Assembly: GCA_036303105.1 (NCBI GenBank) | Contig: JAXJBF010000009.1 | Coordinates: 1-20,254, forward strand | Direction of reading: 5' to 3' | DNA: 20,254 nt | Source: UMGS1590 sp036303105 | Lineage (GTDB): Bacteria; Bacillota; Peptococcia; Peptococcales; Peptococcaceae | Shown here: in pieces, positions 7,983 to 14,731 of the stretch | Layout of the letters: each line of letters starts with the position of its first letter | Numbering within the stretch: the first letter of the stretch is position 1 | Notes under the pieces: model-generated | What the model saw: the letters and a program-made list of their open reading frames with translations, nothing else | Told to the model about the DNA's origin: nothing | The model's database searches: none | Made by a program: the position numbers and the translations under genes

Positions 7983-8048
7983 TATAGTCTTTTATCGTAC
8001 TATATAAAGAAAATGTACTGTTGACCGTTTTCTCGTTGTCAGTATAAT
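7983..8048. promoter_or_regulatory. TetR/flavin reductase divergent promoter and operator candidates
   Basis: A strong plus-strand promoter is visible: TTGACC (8021-8026), a 16-base spacer and TATAAT (8043-8048). Two inverted repeats could be TetR operators. TACTG/CAGTA (8016-8020 and 8040-8044) brackets the plus-strand promoter, and TATAGT/ACTATA (7983-7988 and 7999-8004, 10-base spacer) sits in the leader of the minus-strand gene. The promoter call is firm; the operator calls are tentative. Confidence 0.6.
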
Positions 8049-8104
8049 AAGTTTCAGATTGAATGTCAAGCGAACATAAGTGATCTGAAAGGAGTATATA
8101 AGTA

Positions 8105-9499
8105 ATGAGTACTGACATTTTATTTGAGCCGATTCAAATCGGTAATGTGGAACTGAAGAATAGAATTGCCATGTCACCAATGAACATGGGCTATACTGGT
8201 CCAATGGGGTTTGCTTCAGAGCAAACCAATGCCTGGTATGCGACTAGAGCACGCGGTGGTTTTGGGCTGATTATCACGGAGTGTATTGTTGCCAATCCTT
8301 ATCCATGGCGTGGCAGCGACAGTTTGAATCCATTGCTGTGTGATGCTCAGGATAAATATCGTCACATCAGCCAGGTTGCGGATGTGGTTCATTCCTTCAA
8401 AGGGACAAAGATTTTTGCTCAGCTTTCTCCTGGTTGGGGACGTCAAGGTCATCCGCAGCCTGGGCATGAGAGCATTGCTGCTGGTGCACCATCTGCAGTG
8501 CCAATTGAGATGGATTTCCGTCATATAACAAAAGGCTGGCTGCGGCAAGCTTCACGTCTGGGATTTGGCGGCATTGTCAATGATTTTGGTGGACTTGAAA
8601 CCATTCAAAATATGTCTGATGAAGAATACGATAAGTTGGCACCAATGATTCGCGCCTTCATGGAAAAAAATGCAGGTGAATTTGCTCATATTGCTTATGG
8701 TGAAACCCCACGTGAGCTAACCATTCGAGAAATTGAACAGATTGAGGATTTCATGGTTGAGCAGGCTGTTGCATTGTATGCCCTTGGTTTTGATGGTGTT
8801 GAACTGCACACACCACATGGTTATTTGCTGCATCAGTTCTTATCACCGCGCTCTAATTTACGTGAAGACCGTTATGGTGGTAATACAGAAAATCGTTGTC
8901 GCATTGTTACGAACATTATTGAACGCATTCGTGCAAAGGTTGGCCCAGATAAGGCGCTGGGAGTTCGTATTTCCGGCAATGAATATATGCGCGATGGCCT
9001 TGATCATGAAGAAGCTTGTCGCATTGTGAAGTTGTTGTCAGAGGCTGGTGCTAACTTTATCAATGTCTCGCAGGGAAGTTATGAAGCGTTCGGCAAAGGT
9101 TTTGCTCCAGATGGAGAAAACGAGTTCACCAAATGGGCACCAGGATTTAAAGAAGCGTCTGGTGGTTTGCCAATCATTACACCAGACTTTATGACACCTT
9201 CAATTGCTGCAGAGGCTATTGCCAGCGGCAAGACTGATATTATTTCTCTGGGGCGTCAGTCTATTGCAGATCCATATTGGCCAGCAAAAGTGAAAGCTGG
9301 ACGCGAACAGGATATTGTTAAATGTTGTCGCTGCCAACAGTGCTACATGAATCTGTTCGAAGGTAAATGGGCACGCTGCACTGTCAACCCTACTGCAGGC
9401 TTGGAGAAGTATTATCCAGAACTTTGGCAGGAAGATGGATTATTGGATCAGCGGGCGAAACGTTTTATGGAAAAACGTGAAGGCCTGCCTCAGATTTAA
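8105..9499 (+). CDS. NADH:flavin oxidoreductase, Old Yellow Enzyme family with Fe-S motif
   Basis: This 464-residue flavoenzyme is related to the N-terminal half of 2,4-dienoyl-CoA reductase and bile-acid/enoate reductases. The FMN TIM barrel begins at residue 1 (LFEPIQIGN, NRIAMSPMNM). The active-site pair is His235/His238 in ELHTPHGYLLHQFLSP, followed by the typical R-x-DRYGG. A C-terminal Fe-S motif has Cys407, 410, 413 and 425 (C-x2-C-x2-C-x11-C), one residue tighter than the usual C-x2-C-x3-C. The FAD/NAD(P)H-binding second half found in FadH-type enzymes is absent. About 65 extra residues (132-200) interrupt the barrel before PRELTIREIEQI. It probably reduces an activated C=C bond; the substrate is unknown. 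AAGGAG at 8089-8094 supports the ATG. It is first in an operon with the amidohydrolase. Confidence 0.9.
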   Translation: MSTDILFEPIQIGNVELKNRIAMSPMNMGYTGPMGFASEQTNAWYATRARGGFGLIITECIVANPYPWRGSDSLNPLLCDAQDKYRHISQVADVVHSFKGTKIFAQLSPGWGRQGHPQPGHESIAAGAPSAVPIEMDFRHITKGWLRQASRLGFGGIVNDFGGLETIQNMSDEEYDKLAPMIRAFMEKNAGEFAHIAYGETPRELTIREIEQIEDFMVEQAVALYALGFDGVELHTPHGYLLHQFLSPRSNLREDRYGGNTENRCRIVTNIIERIRAKVGPDKALGVRISGNEYMRDGLDHEEACRIVKLLSEAGANFINVSQGSYEAFGKGFAPDGENEFTKWAPGFKEASGGLPIITPDFMTPSIAAEAIASGKTDIISLGRQSIADPYWPAKVKAGREQDIVKCCRCQQCYMNLFEGKWARCTVNPTAGLEKYYPELWQEDGLLDQRAKRFMEKREGLPQI

Positions 9500-9518
9500 C
9501 AGAAAGGAGATATTTATA

Positions 9519-10904
9519 ATGAATCACAATGTATGGGATGATGACTTTTTTAAGATTGATCCAGAATGTCATATTATTGGTAATATGGAGCCGATCAATC
9601 ACTTCCCCGGTGTTCAGATGTGGTGGAATGCCATTGATGGCATCATGCGCCCAACCATGCAGGGGGCTCCAAAGGAATATATGGATACAATCGAACCATG
9701 GGAATTGCAAAAAAGCACGGATCCAGAGAATATCTTGCGTGCCATGGATAAATATGGCGTGGATGTAGCTTGCATTCTGCCAGAATCTATGATGGATACA
9801 ACAGGTTATTCCAGCCGCTGGTGCACCAATGGCGATGCATGGAAGGCGGTGCAGACCCATCCGGACCGTTTTATTCTTAATCCGAATATTTCTCCAATCA
9901 AAAAGCGCGGCGTAGACAATGCCATTTGGGAATTGGAATATTGGGTCGATAAAGGTGCCAAGATTTTTAAATACTATTCGCCAGAAGACACCTACATCAA
10001 CGATCCAGCGCTTTGGCCGTTTTATAAGCGTGCTGAAGAACTCGGTGTGGTGCTTTGTCTGCATGCTGGGTTCAGCTGGGTGCCACCAGGAAAGAGCAAG
10101 TATTGCCATCCAACGCAGATCGACGATGTGGCGCGTGATTTTCCTGAATTGAAAATTGTCGCCTTCCATATGGGTTATCCATACACCGATGCCATGAATA
10201 TGGTTGCATTGGGACATCCAAATGTGTATCTCTGTCTTAGTTTGTTGGTGCCATGGGCAATCACAGCGCCATATAAATTTGCACATATTCTTGGTGAAGC
10301 AATCCGTTTTGTTGGCCCAGACCGTATCATTTGGGGCACAGACAGTGCTGGCTATGGAGCACAGATTGGTGCCGCAGCAGTAGGTCTGGCAGATTTCCAG
10401 ATTCCTGAAGAATTACAGTGGCAGTATGGATATTTGCCATTGAGCGATGAAGACAAGCGTAAGATCTTCGGTGGAAATCTTGGTGGTTTGCTGGGTATTG
10501 ATACCAGCAAGCGTCGTGGCGGTCCACATGCGGTACATGATTCCTTAAATGATCAGGTACAACGGATCTCTGTTGTAGCAACGACTGTTGACGAAGAGGA
10601 GGTGGAAAAGATGCCAAGCAATGCGTATGATATTGTTATTTCCACGCCAATGGGTGATATGGATGGTAAAGTTACTTTGAACGTTGAAGGAAGTACACTC
10701 TCTGGAGTGCTGACTTTCATGGGCAATGACAATGTGTTCTCTAATGGTACCATTGATGAAGCTGGCAATGTTTCATTTAAAGGTGATTTAAAAAGCCCAA
10801 TAGGGAAAATGGCTTATACCATCAGTGGCACTGTTTTAGATGGCAAGATTGATGCTGTTGCCAAGACAAAAATGGGTGATCTTGCAATTCATTCTAAGGG
10901 CTGA
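9519..10904 (+). CDS. Amidohydrolase-2 (ACMSD/decarboxylase-type) protein with C-terminal beta domain
   Basis: This is a 461-residue protein. Residues 1 to about 330 are a metal-dependent TIM barrel of the amidohydrolase-related (ACMSD, hydroxybenzoate decarboxylase) group. The first metal pair appears as Glu16-x-His18 (IDPECH), then His182 (CLHAGF), His217 (AFHMGY) and Asp275 (WGTDSAG). An E-x-H start instead of H-x-H is typical of the decarboxylase branch, so non-oxidative decarboxylation or ring/lactone hydrolysis are both possible. Residues about 368-461 form a separate strand-rich domain with GDMDG, GKMAYTISG and KTKMGDL turns, joined by an acidic linker. ATG 9519 follows AAGGAG (9504-9509); the frame extends upstream into the flavoenzyme gene but has no ribosome site there. 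It starts 19 bases after the reductase stop, so they are one operon. Confidence 0.88.
   Translation: MNHNVWDDDFFKIDPECHIIGNMEPINHFPGVQMWWNAIDGIMRPTMQGAPKEYMDTIEPWELQKSTDPENILRAMDKYGVDVACILPESMMDTTGYSSRWCTNGDAWKAVQTHPDRFILNPNISPIKKRGVDNAIWELEYWVDKGAKIFKYYSPEDTYINDPALWPFYKRAEELGVVLCLHAGFSWVPPGKSKYCHPTQIDDVARDFPELKIVAFHMGYPYTDAMNMVALGHPNVYLCLSLLVPWAITAPYKFAHILGEAIRFVGPDRIIWGTDSAGYGAQIGAAAVGLADFQIPEELQWQYGYLPLSDEDKRKIFGGNLGGLLGIDTSKRRGGPHAVHDSLNDQVQRISVVATTVDEEEVEKMPSNAYDIVISTPMGDMDGKVTLNVEGSTLSGVLTFMGNDNVFSNGTIDEAGNVSFKGDLKSPIGKMAYTISGTVLDGKIDAVAKTKMGDLAIHSKG
10595..10904 (+). promoter_or_regulatory. Internal ribosome binding site and in-frame start for the C-terminal domain
   Basis: Within the amidohydrolase gene, AGAGGAGGTG (10595-10604) is followed after 8 bases by an in-frame ATG at 10611. 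Translation there would give a free 97-residue copy of the C-terminal beta domain, starting MPSNAYDIV. The surrounding codons (Glu-Glu-Glu-Val-Glu-Lys) partly force a purine-rich run, so chance is possible. Confidence 0.45.
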
Positions 10905-11237
10905 TGGACACCAACAGTACAATAGACATTAGGTTTGAATGTTGCAAGTGCAGCGGGTGTATCAAACATCTAGCTGTGTGACAGCAGTGTGGATTCATAG
11001 AAGGTGCTGGTCGATATTGAAGGGATCATTTCGATGGTGTGCCAATTCATGCGATTGATGGTAGACAAAGCAATGTTTTGATACCTGTGCCATAGAGGAT
11101 TGTCATTGTGTATGTTGAACGACAGAGCCAGTGTTTTAGCTTGCAGAGAAAGCCGAGTGTCACACGGTTGTTTCTCCATGGCATTTTCTTAAGGGATGTT
11201 ATAAGAAGGTCGTTTGGTTTTTTCTAATGCGCTCATT
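10905..11237. other. Gene-poor stretch between convergent operons
   Basis: I see no convincing gene, terminator or repeat here. A minus-strand frame of 69 codons (10970-11179) has no ribosome site and no recognisable domain. The end of the amidohydrolase operon lacks an obvious hairpin terminator, so its transcripts may run toward the terminator at 11250-11290. Confidence 0.5.
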
Positions 11238-11753
11238 TTAATGAAAAGGAAACAGCGGCAGACAGGAGAGGTTCCTGTCTGCCGCTGTTTGCGTTTTGCT
11301 TGATGATTCAGTTGTTGTGAGGTGTTTCTGTGCTGGAGGAGGGTTGGCTGCAGTTTGTTCAGCGGATGCATCCGAGATGGGTGACACGGCGCTATCGCTG
11401 CCTGGGGAAGGGGATGATGGTGCGGCGTTGGTATCGCTTGCTGGATCGTCGGTGTTGTCGTCATTTGGCACATTGGGCGCAGGCGATGGCGTTGTTGTGG
11501 TTGTTGCTGCATCGTCTGTATTCTCCTCTGATGGGGTGAGCGTTGGTGCTTGGTCGGTGGTTTGTTCAGTGGATGCCTGATCAGAGAGATTGTCAGAATC
11601 TGGTGCTGTGTATTGGATCTGTAATGTGGCAGAGATGCTTTCTTGCCAGACGTATTTGCTTTCTGTCAATGCGGCTGGCAGTGTGCCTATCACAGCAATG
11701 ATCAAGAGCGGCAGCACATAGCGCAGGCGCAATTTGGTCAAAAGGTGTTTCAT
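11238..11753 (-). CDS. Secreted Ser/Thr/Pro/Asp-rich protein, last gene of the SipW operon
   Basis: I do not recognise a domain. The 171 residues start with a basic, hydrophobic export signal (about 1-29, LLIIAVIGTLPAALT) followed by ESKYVWQES, which resembles the A-K-Y-V signal region of the first fibre protein in this locus. The rest, from about residue 50, is low-complexity Ser, Thr, Pro, Asp and Ala, as in a wall-spanning stalk or glycosylation-prone linker. No sortase motif or C-terminal membrane segment is present. AAAGGAGGG lies upstream at good spacing, 14 bases after the previous gene's stop. The last 17 or so codons run through the operon's terminator hairpin, which is odd and may mean the gene has lost its original 3' end. 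Confidence 0.7.
   Translation of the reverse strand: MKHLLTKLRLRYVLPLLIIAVIGTLPAALTESKYVWQESISATLQIQYTAPDSDNLSDQASTEQTTDQAPTLTPSEENTDDAATTTTTPSPAPNVPNDDNTDDPASDTNAAPSSPSPGSDSAVSPISDASAEQTAANPPPAQKHLTTTESSSKTQTAADRNLSCLPLFPFH
11250..11290 (-). terminator. Operon terminator overlapping the 3' end of the last gene
   Basis: A perfect 18-bp stem (11250-11267 with 11273-11290) closes a 5-base loop. On the minus strand it is followed by a T-rich run, with the stop codon of the Ser/Thr/Pro-rich gene at 11238-11240. It is the strongest hairpin in the surface-protein region. Confidence 0.85.
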
Positions 11754-11767
11754 CCGTGTGCCCTCCT

Positions 11768-12298
11768 TTAATCAATTTGTTCAGCCTGAACAGAAATATC
11801 GATGTTGCTTGTCGATGAGTCATTGATGGCGGTGAAGTCTCCTGTAAAGGTCAGCGTATGTGAAAAGGTTCTTTCTTCACCGGCTGCAAACGTTCCCATA
11901 TTGGAGAAGGTGTAGGTATCTCCGCTTTGAGAACCCCTTTTTCCATCTAAGGTCATGGTGACACCGGCCGGCAAGTCTGCTTGTATCACAATGTCGTAGC
12001 GAATGGCTACTTCTGAGACGGCGCCAGCATTGATGTTTGACACGGTAAACGTAAGGTCGCCGCTTGCAGGACCATTTGTGTTGTCCAGGGTCACAGAAGA
12101 TCCGGAAACAGTTGTGATGCTTATGGCGCCAGCTGCAACACGGGCACTGTCGCTGCCGCTTGCCTGCGACAGGTAGCTGGAAAAGCTGACGCCTGTCACC
12201 AACAGTGTACACAACAGCAAATAGCCGAGGTAGACATACGGCGGCAGTGTCAACAGCCGCCGCTTTTTTGTAGGTGCAATTTTTGGTTTCTCATTCAT
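11768..12298 (-). CDS. TasA/camelysin-like SipW-dependent exported protein
   Basis: This 176-residue protein has a basic N-terminus, one hydrophobic segment (about 21-38) and then SFSSYLSQASGSDSARVAAGAI. That matches the layout of SipW-dependent signal peptides, which carry a conserved block just after the cleavage region; D-SARVA is shared with the first fibre protein of the locus. The remainder (about 58-176) is a single strand-rich domain of TasA/camelysin size and style, ending QAEQID, with no anchor. A fibre or pilus-like subunit is the likely role. An upstream in-frame start at 12358 is inside the peptidase gene. The ATG at 12298 overlaps the signal peptidase stop (12291-12293) and is preceded by a G-run (12306-12311), so 12298 is chosen. 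Confidence 0.78.
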   Translation of the reverse strand: MNEKPKIAPTKKRRLLTLPPYVYLGYLLLCTLLVTGVSFSSYLSQASGSDSARVAAGAISITTVSGSSVTLDNTNGPASGDLTFTVSNINAGAVSEVAIRYDIVIQADLPAGVTMTLDGKRGSQSGDTYTFSNMGTFAAGEERTFSHTLTFTGDFTAINDSSTSNIDISVQAEQID

Positions 12299-12824
12299 GA
12301 TAAGTCCCCCCATCGTGTGGTTTCTTTCGTTTTTGAAAGAAAAACGGGAGTGCAACAATCAACCATCCTGCCAATACCAGCAGCATCATGCCCAGTGGTG
12401 TGCGCAGGACAGAAAGCACACGGCCAAGATGAGGAATATGCCCCACAACGCGGCCAACCACCATGTCCGGCGTTACTGTTTCCAAATCGGCGGCATTGTT
12501 GGCGTCTCCCTGTGTGACGTAGTCGCCGTTGGTGACGTCAACAATACGATGGGTGGTCAAGCCGCTGCCATTGTCAAAAGTGATGATGTCGCCAGTGGTG
12601 TAGCTGCTTTGGGCATGATTGACAATTAGATCATCCACCGAAAGAGCAGGTTCCATGCTGCCTGAAGCGATCACCGCGGTGGAATAACCAAACAATGCAG
12701 GGTGTTCGATGCCCATCACATGTGCCATCACAAGGAGATAAAGATTGCCAATCAGCAAAAGGGCGAGCAACATCGCGAGAAGAGCCTGCGCGACCGTTCC
12801 TACGTAGCTTAAGATTTTTTTCAT
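12291..12824 (-). CDS. Signal peptidase I, SipW/ER type (first of two)
   Basis: This 177-residue membrane peptidase has an N-terminal membrane segment (about 11-34) and a C-terminal one (about 143-162) ending in a basic tail. The catalytic Ser56 is in ASGSMEPAL, and the general base is His92 in TTHRIVD. Ser/His, instead of the usual bacterial Ser/Lys, defines the ER/SipW type. QGDANN at 105-110 supplies the conserved aspartate. In Bacillus, SipW cuts the TasA signal peptide; here the two TasA-like proteins of the operon are the natural substrates. The start overlaps the stop of the preceding wall-anchored protein gene by 4 bases (ATGA), and its own 3' end overlaps the next TasA-like gene, so the three are translationally coupled. 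Confidence 0.9.
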   Translation of the reverse strand: MKKILSYVGTVAQALLAMLLALLLIGNLYLLVMAHVMGIEHPALFGYSTAVIASGSMEPALSVDDLIVNHAQSSYTTGDIITFDNGSGLTTHRIVDVTNGDYVTQGDANNAADLETVTPDMVVGRVVGHIPHLGRVLSVLRTPLGMMLLVLAGWLIVALPFFFQKRKKPHDGGTYHE

Positions 12825-13756
12825 GGCTTTTCCTTTCGCAGTTCGAACATCAGCAGCAGAAGAAGAACGCCGCTGACAGCCATCAGGATCAGATATAATG
12901 TCAAGTGGCTGGTATCTCCGGTTTGAGGCGCCTGTGGATAGGTGTAAGGCGTGTCAGGATTGGCCGATGCTGGCGGGGTGGTTGTTGGTGTGTCTGGTTC
13001 TGATTCGGTTGTTTCAGGTGCATCTGGCTCGTTTGGCGCTGGGGTGTCTGGTTCTGGATCGTCAGGAAGCGGCGAAGAGGGATCATCGATGTTTGAGCCA
13101 TTGGGATCGCTGGAACTTGTGTCTTCCTCGACGACAATGTATAAGCCAGCCAGCACCTCGTCAGCGCTTGCCCATGCGGCCTTGTTGCCAAGGGCGGTGT
13201 CTGCCTGATCACGTGCGTCGCTCTCGTAGTACGCCCACTGCCAGGTGATGTCGAAATCCTGCAGGGCATCAGCGTCAACGGTGCCAGTGACAGCGCTGAC
13301 CACTTGTTCATCGGTGATGCCTTCTGGCAGCGGGTAGCTGGCCGTTGGGGTGAAGGCGTCGTCGTCTGCCAGGGCCGGTGTTACGGGCAGTGTGTCTGCT
13401 TCTTTGATGCGATACATCACAGCTACGTAGGTGATGGGCTGGCTGGCGTCGTTTTTCAGGCGTATGATGTTTTTGCCGTCGGTGCCAGGAGCGATGACGT
13501 TGTCACCGTTTTCTGAGGCCACGTTCTGGTAGCTGCTGTTAAAAAGGCTCAGCTCTGCCACACCGGTTGCGGGGGCAACGTTGGTGGCGCTGTCCCATAC
13601 AAGGCTGCCGGGTGTATAGGTGAGCGTATGGCTGGGGCTTTCGCTGCGGCCGGCATAGGTGTGCTCTGCCGCAAAAGGAAGCAGCACCATCGTCAGCAGG
13701 AACATCATCAGTGCAGCAGGGCCCAGCCAATGGTTTATTTTGTGATAAGCGTCCAT
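12821..13756 (-). CDS. Proline-rich wall-anchored surface protein with LPXTG-like signal
   Basis: The 311 residues divide into an export signal (about 13-35), a folded part (about 40-210), a Pro/Asp/Glu/Thr-rich stalk (about 212-272), and a sorting signal. The sorting signal is APQTGD (276-281), a hydrophobic segment and the basic tail RKEKP. It differs from LPQTGD only in the first residue, so sortase attachment to peptidoglycan is probable. The folded part shares VIAPGT (87-92), WQWAY (172-176) and DTALGNKA (186-193) with the first fibre protein of the locus (VIAPGT, WRWAF, DTNLGNKA), so the two are related. A role as wall anchor or minor subunit of a fibre fits. AAGGAGG lies upstream of the ATG, at wide spacing. 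Confidence 0.82.
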   Translation of the reverse strand: MDAYHKINHWLGPAALMMFLLTMVLLPFAAEHTYAGRSESPSHTLTYTPGSLVWDSATNVAPATGVAELSLFNSSYQNVASENGDNVIAPGTDGKNIIRLKNDASQPITYVAVMYRIKEADTLPVTPALADDDAFTPTASYPLPEGITDEQVVSAVTGTVDADALQDFDITWQWAYYESDARDQADTALGNKAAWASADEVLAGLYIVVEEDTSSSDPNGSNIDDPSSPLPDDPEPDTPAPNEPDAPETTESEPDTPTTTPPASANPDTPYTYPQAPQTGDTSHLTLYLILMAVSGVLLLLLMFELRKEKP

Positions 13757-13789
13757 CCTGAATCCTTGCCTCCTTGTTGTGAGAATCGC

Positions 13790-13844
13790 TTTTGCTTTAT
13801 CTCTGCATCCTTTTGATAATAGAGGGTGCAGAGATAAAGCAAAA
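13790..13844 (-). repeat. 18-bp intercistronic hairpin upstream of the wall-anchored protein gene
   Basis: A perfect 18-bp inverted repeat (13790-13807 with 13827-13844) with a 19-base loop lies between the first fibre gene and the wall-anchored protein gene. No T-run follows on the minus strand, so it is more likely an RNA processing or stability element than a terminator. Confidence 0.75.
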
Positions 13845-13887
13845 CCAAGGCAGCCGCCGCCCCGGCCTATGGCCGAGGCAGCGCTGC
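13841..13887 (-). terminator. Attenuator-like GC-rich hairpin after the first fibre gene
   Basis: On the minus strand a GC-rich stem (13859-13867 with 13871-13879, one G-U pair, ATA loop, extended by GCAGC/GCTGC at 13850-13854 and 13883-13887) is followed by a short T-rich run (complement of 13841-13846). This resembles a leaky terminator that would let only part of the transcripts continue into the downstream genes. Confidence 0.55.
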
Positions 13888-13908
13888 GTGTGACGATGCA
13901 AAAACCAG

Positions 13909-14634
13909 TTAGTTAATTTGGGTGACGGTGGTGGTAATCTCAAGACTGATATTAGGTGCGTTACCTGTGGATGCTTTGTTGCCCAAATTGGTATCTTTTT
14001 TGTCGTTTTGATCGTCAAGCAGGTCATCATCGATAGCAAAGCTATCGCTTGATGGAGCTGCCAGATGATCTTTATCAAAGGCCCAACGCCATTTAATATG
14101 GCTGTTTAGATTAGGCTCCTCTTCTAGATTAGTTCCGGCAGAATATGTGCCACTGATATATTTATTGATGGTGCTTTCTATATCATTTTCAAATGCAGTA
14201 GCACTATCATACTCTAATCCACAGAATTGTACGCCATTGATATCAATGACAAGAGGGCAGTAGTAGCCATTACTTTCATCAGTCCAATTGTCGCCTAATT
14301 CGAAATTGGCTTCGGTGGTGACTTCCACCGCTACCTCAGGAGTGCCGGTGACGCTTACACCGCCAAAGGTGCCATAGGTGCCAGGGGCAATAACTTTATC
14401 CCCAGATTTAACCACTATACTTTCGCTAGAAGAGGTATCATCGTTGCTATATTGTTTTTTAAAAGCATCCCCTGTCACGTCAACGGTTACGCCCCATTTG
14501 GCAACGCGTGCTGAATCCTTGCCGTCACCTTCGCTGACATACTTGGCAAGGGTGCCGCCGACAAAGCAGGATGTGATAAGGGTGAGCACCAGGAGCACAC
14601 CGCTGGCTTTCAAAAGTTTGTTGTTTCGTTTCAT
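13909..14634 (-). CDS. TasA-like SipW-dependent exported fibre protein (major subunit candidate)
   Basis: The protein has 241 residues. The N-terminus has a short basic start (MKRNNK), a hydrophobic core (about 9-28) and then GGTLAKYVSEGDGKDSARVA at 26-45, the hallmark of SipW-dependent signal peptides in gut Firmicutes. Cleavage is expected near residue 30. The mature part is acidic, strand-rich, Ser/Thr/Asn-rich and has one close cysteine pair region (YYCPL, QFCGL). It shares VIAPGT (81-86), a WRWAF segment (183-187) and DTNLGNKA (214-221) with the wall-anchored protein of the operon. The frame extends to 14730, but AAAAAGGAGG 8 bases before ATG 14634 fixes the start. The attenuator just after its stop suggests it is made in excess over downstream products. 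The central part (about 14000-14290) is clearly more AT-rich than the ends. Confidence 0.85.
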   Translation of the reverse strand: MKRNNKLLKASGVLLVLTLITSCFVGGTLAKYVSEGDGKDSARVAKWGVTVDVTGDAFKKQYSNDDTSSSESIVVKSGDKVIAPGTYGTFGGVSVTGTPEVAVEVTTEANFELGDNWTDESNGYYCPLVIDINGVQFCGLEYDSATAFENDIESTINKYISGTYSAGTNLEEEPNLNSHIKWRWAFDKDHLAAPSSDSFAIDDDLLDDQNDKKDTNLGNKASTGNAPNISLEITTTVTQIN

Positions 14635-14731
14635 TGCTAGGACCTCCTTTTTTACTGGTCGATGCACAATGGCTCGACGAAAGAAGCTGTCATCGTTTAT
14701 TTGTTGTGCTGCGGCGCTGCAGCGATGCACG

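Noticed and set aside
10970..11179. 69-codon minus-strand frame
   Set aside because: No ribosome binding site, no recognisable domain, and it lies between convergent operons; kept only as a note on that stretch.
11189..11512. 107-codon frame rich in Gln, Pro and His
   Set aside because: Out-of-frame shadow of the Ser/Thr/Pro-rich protein gene.
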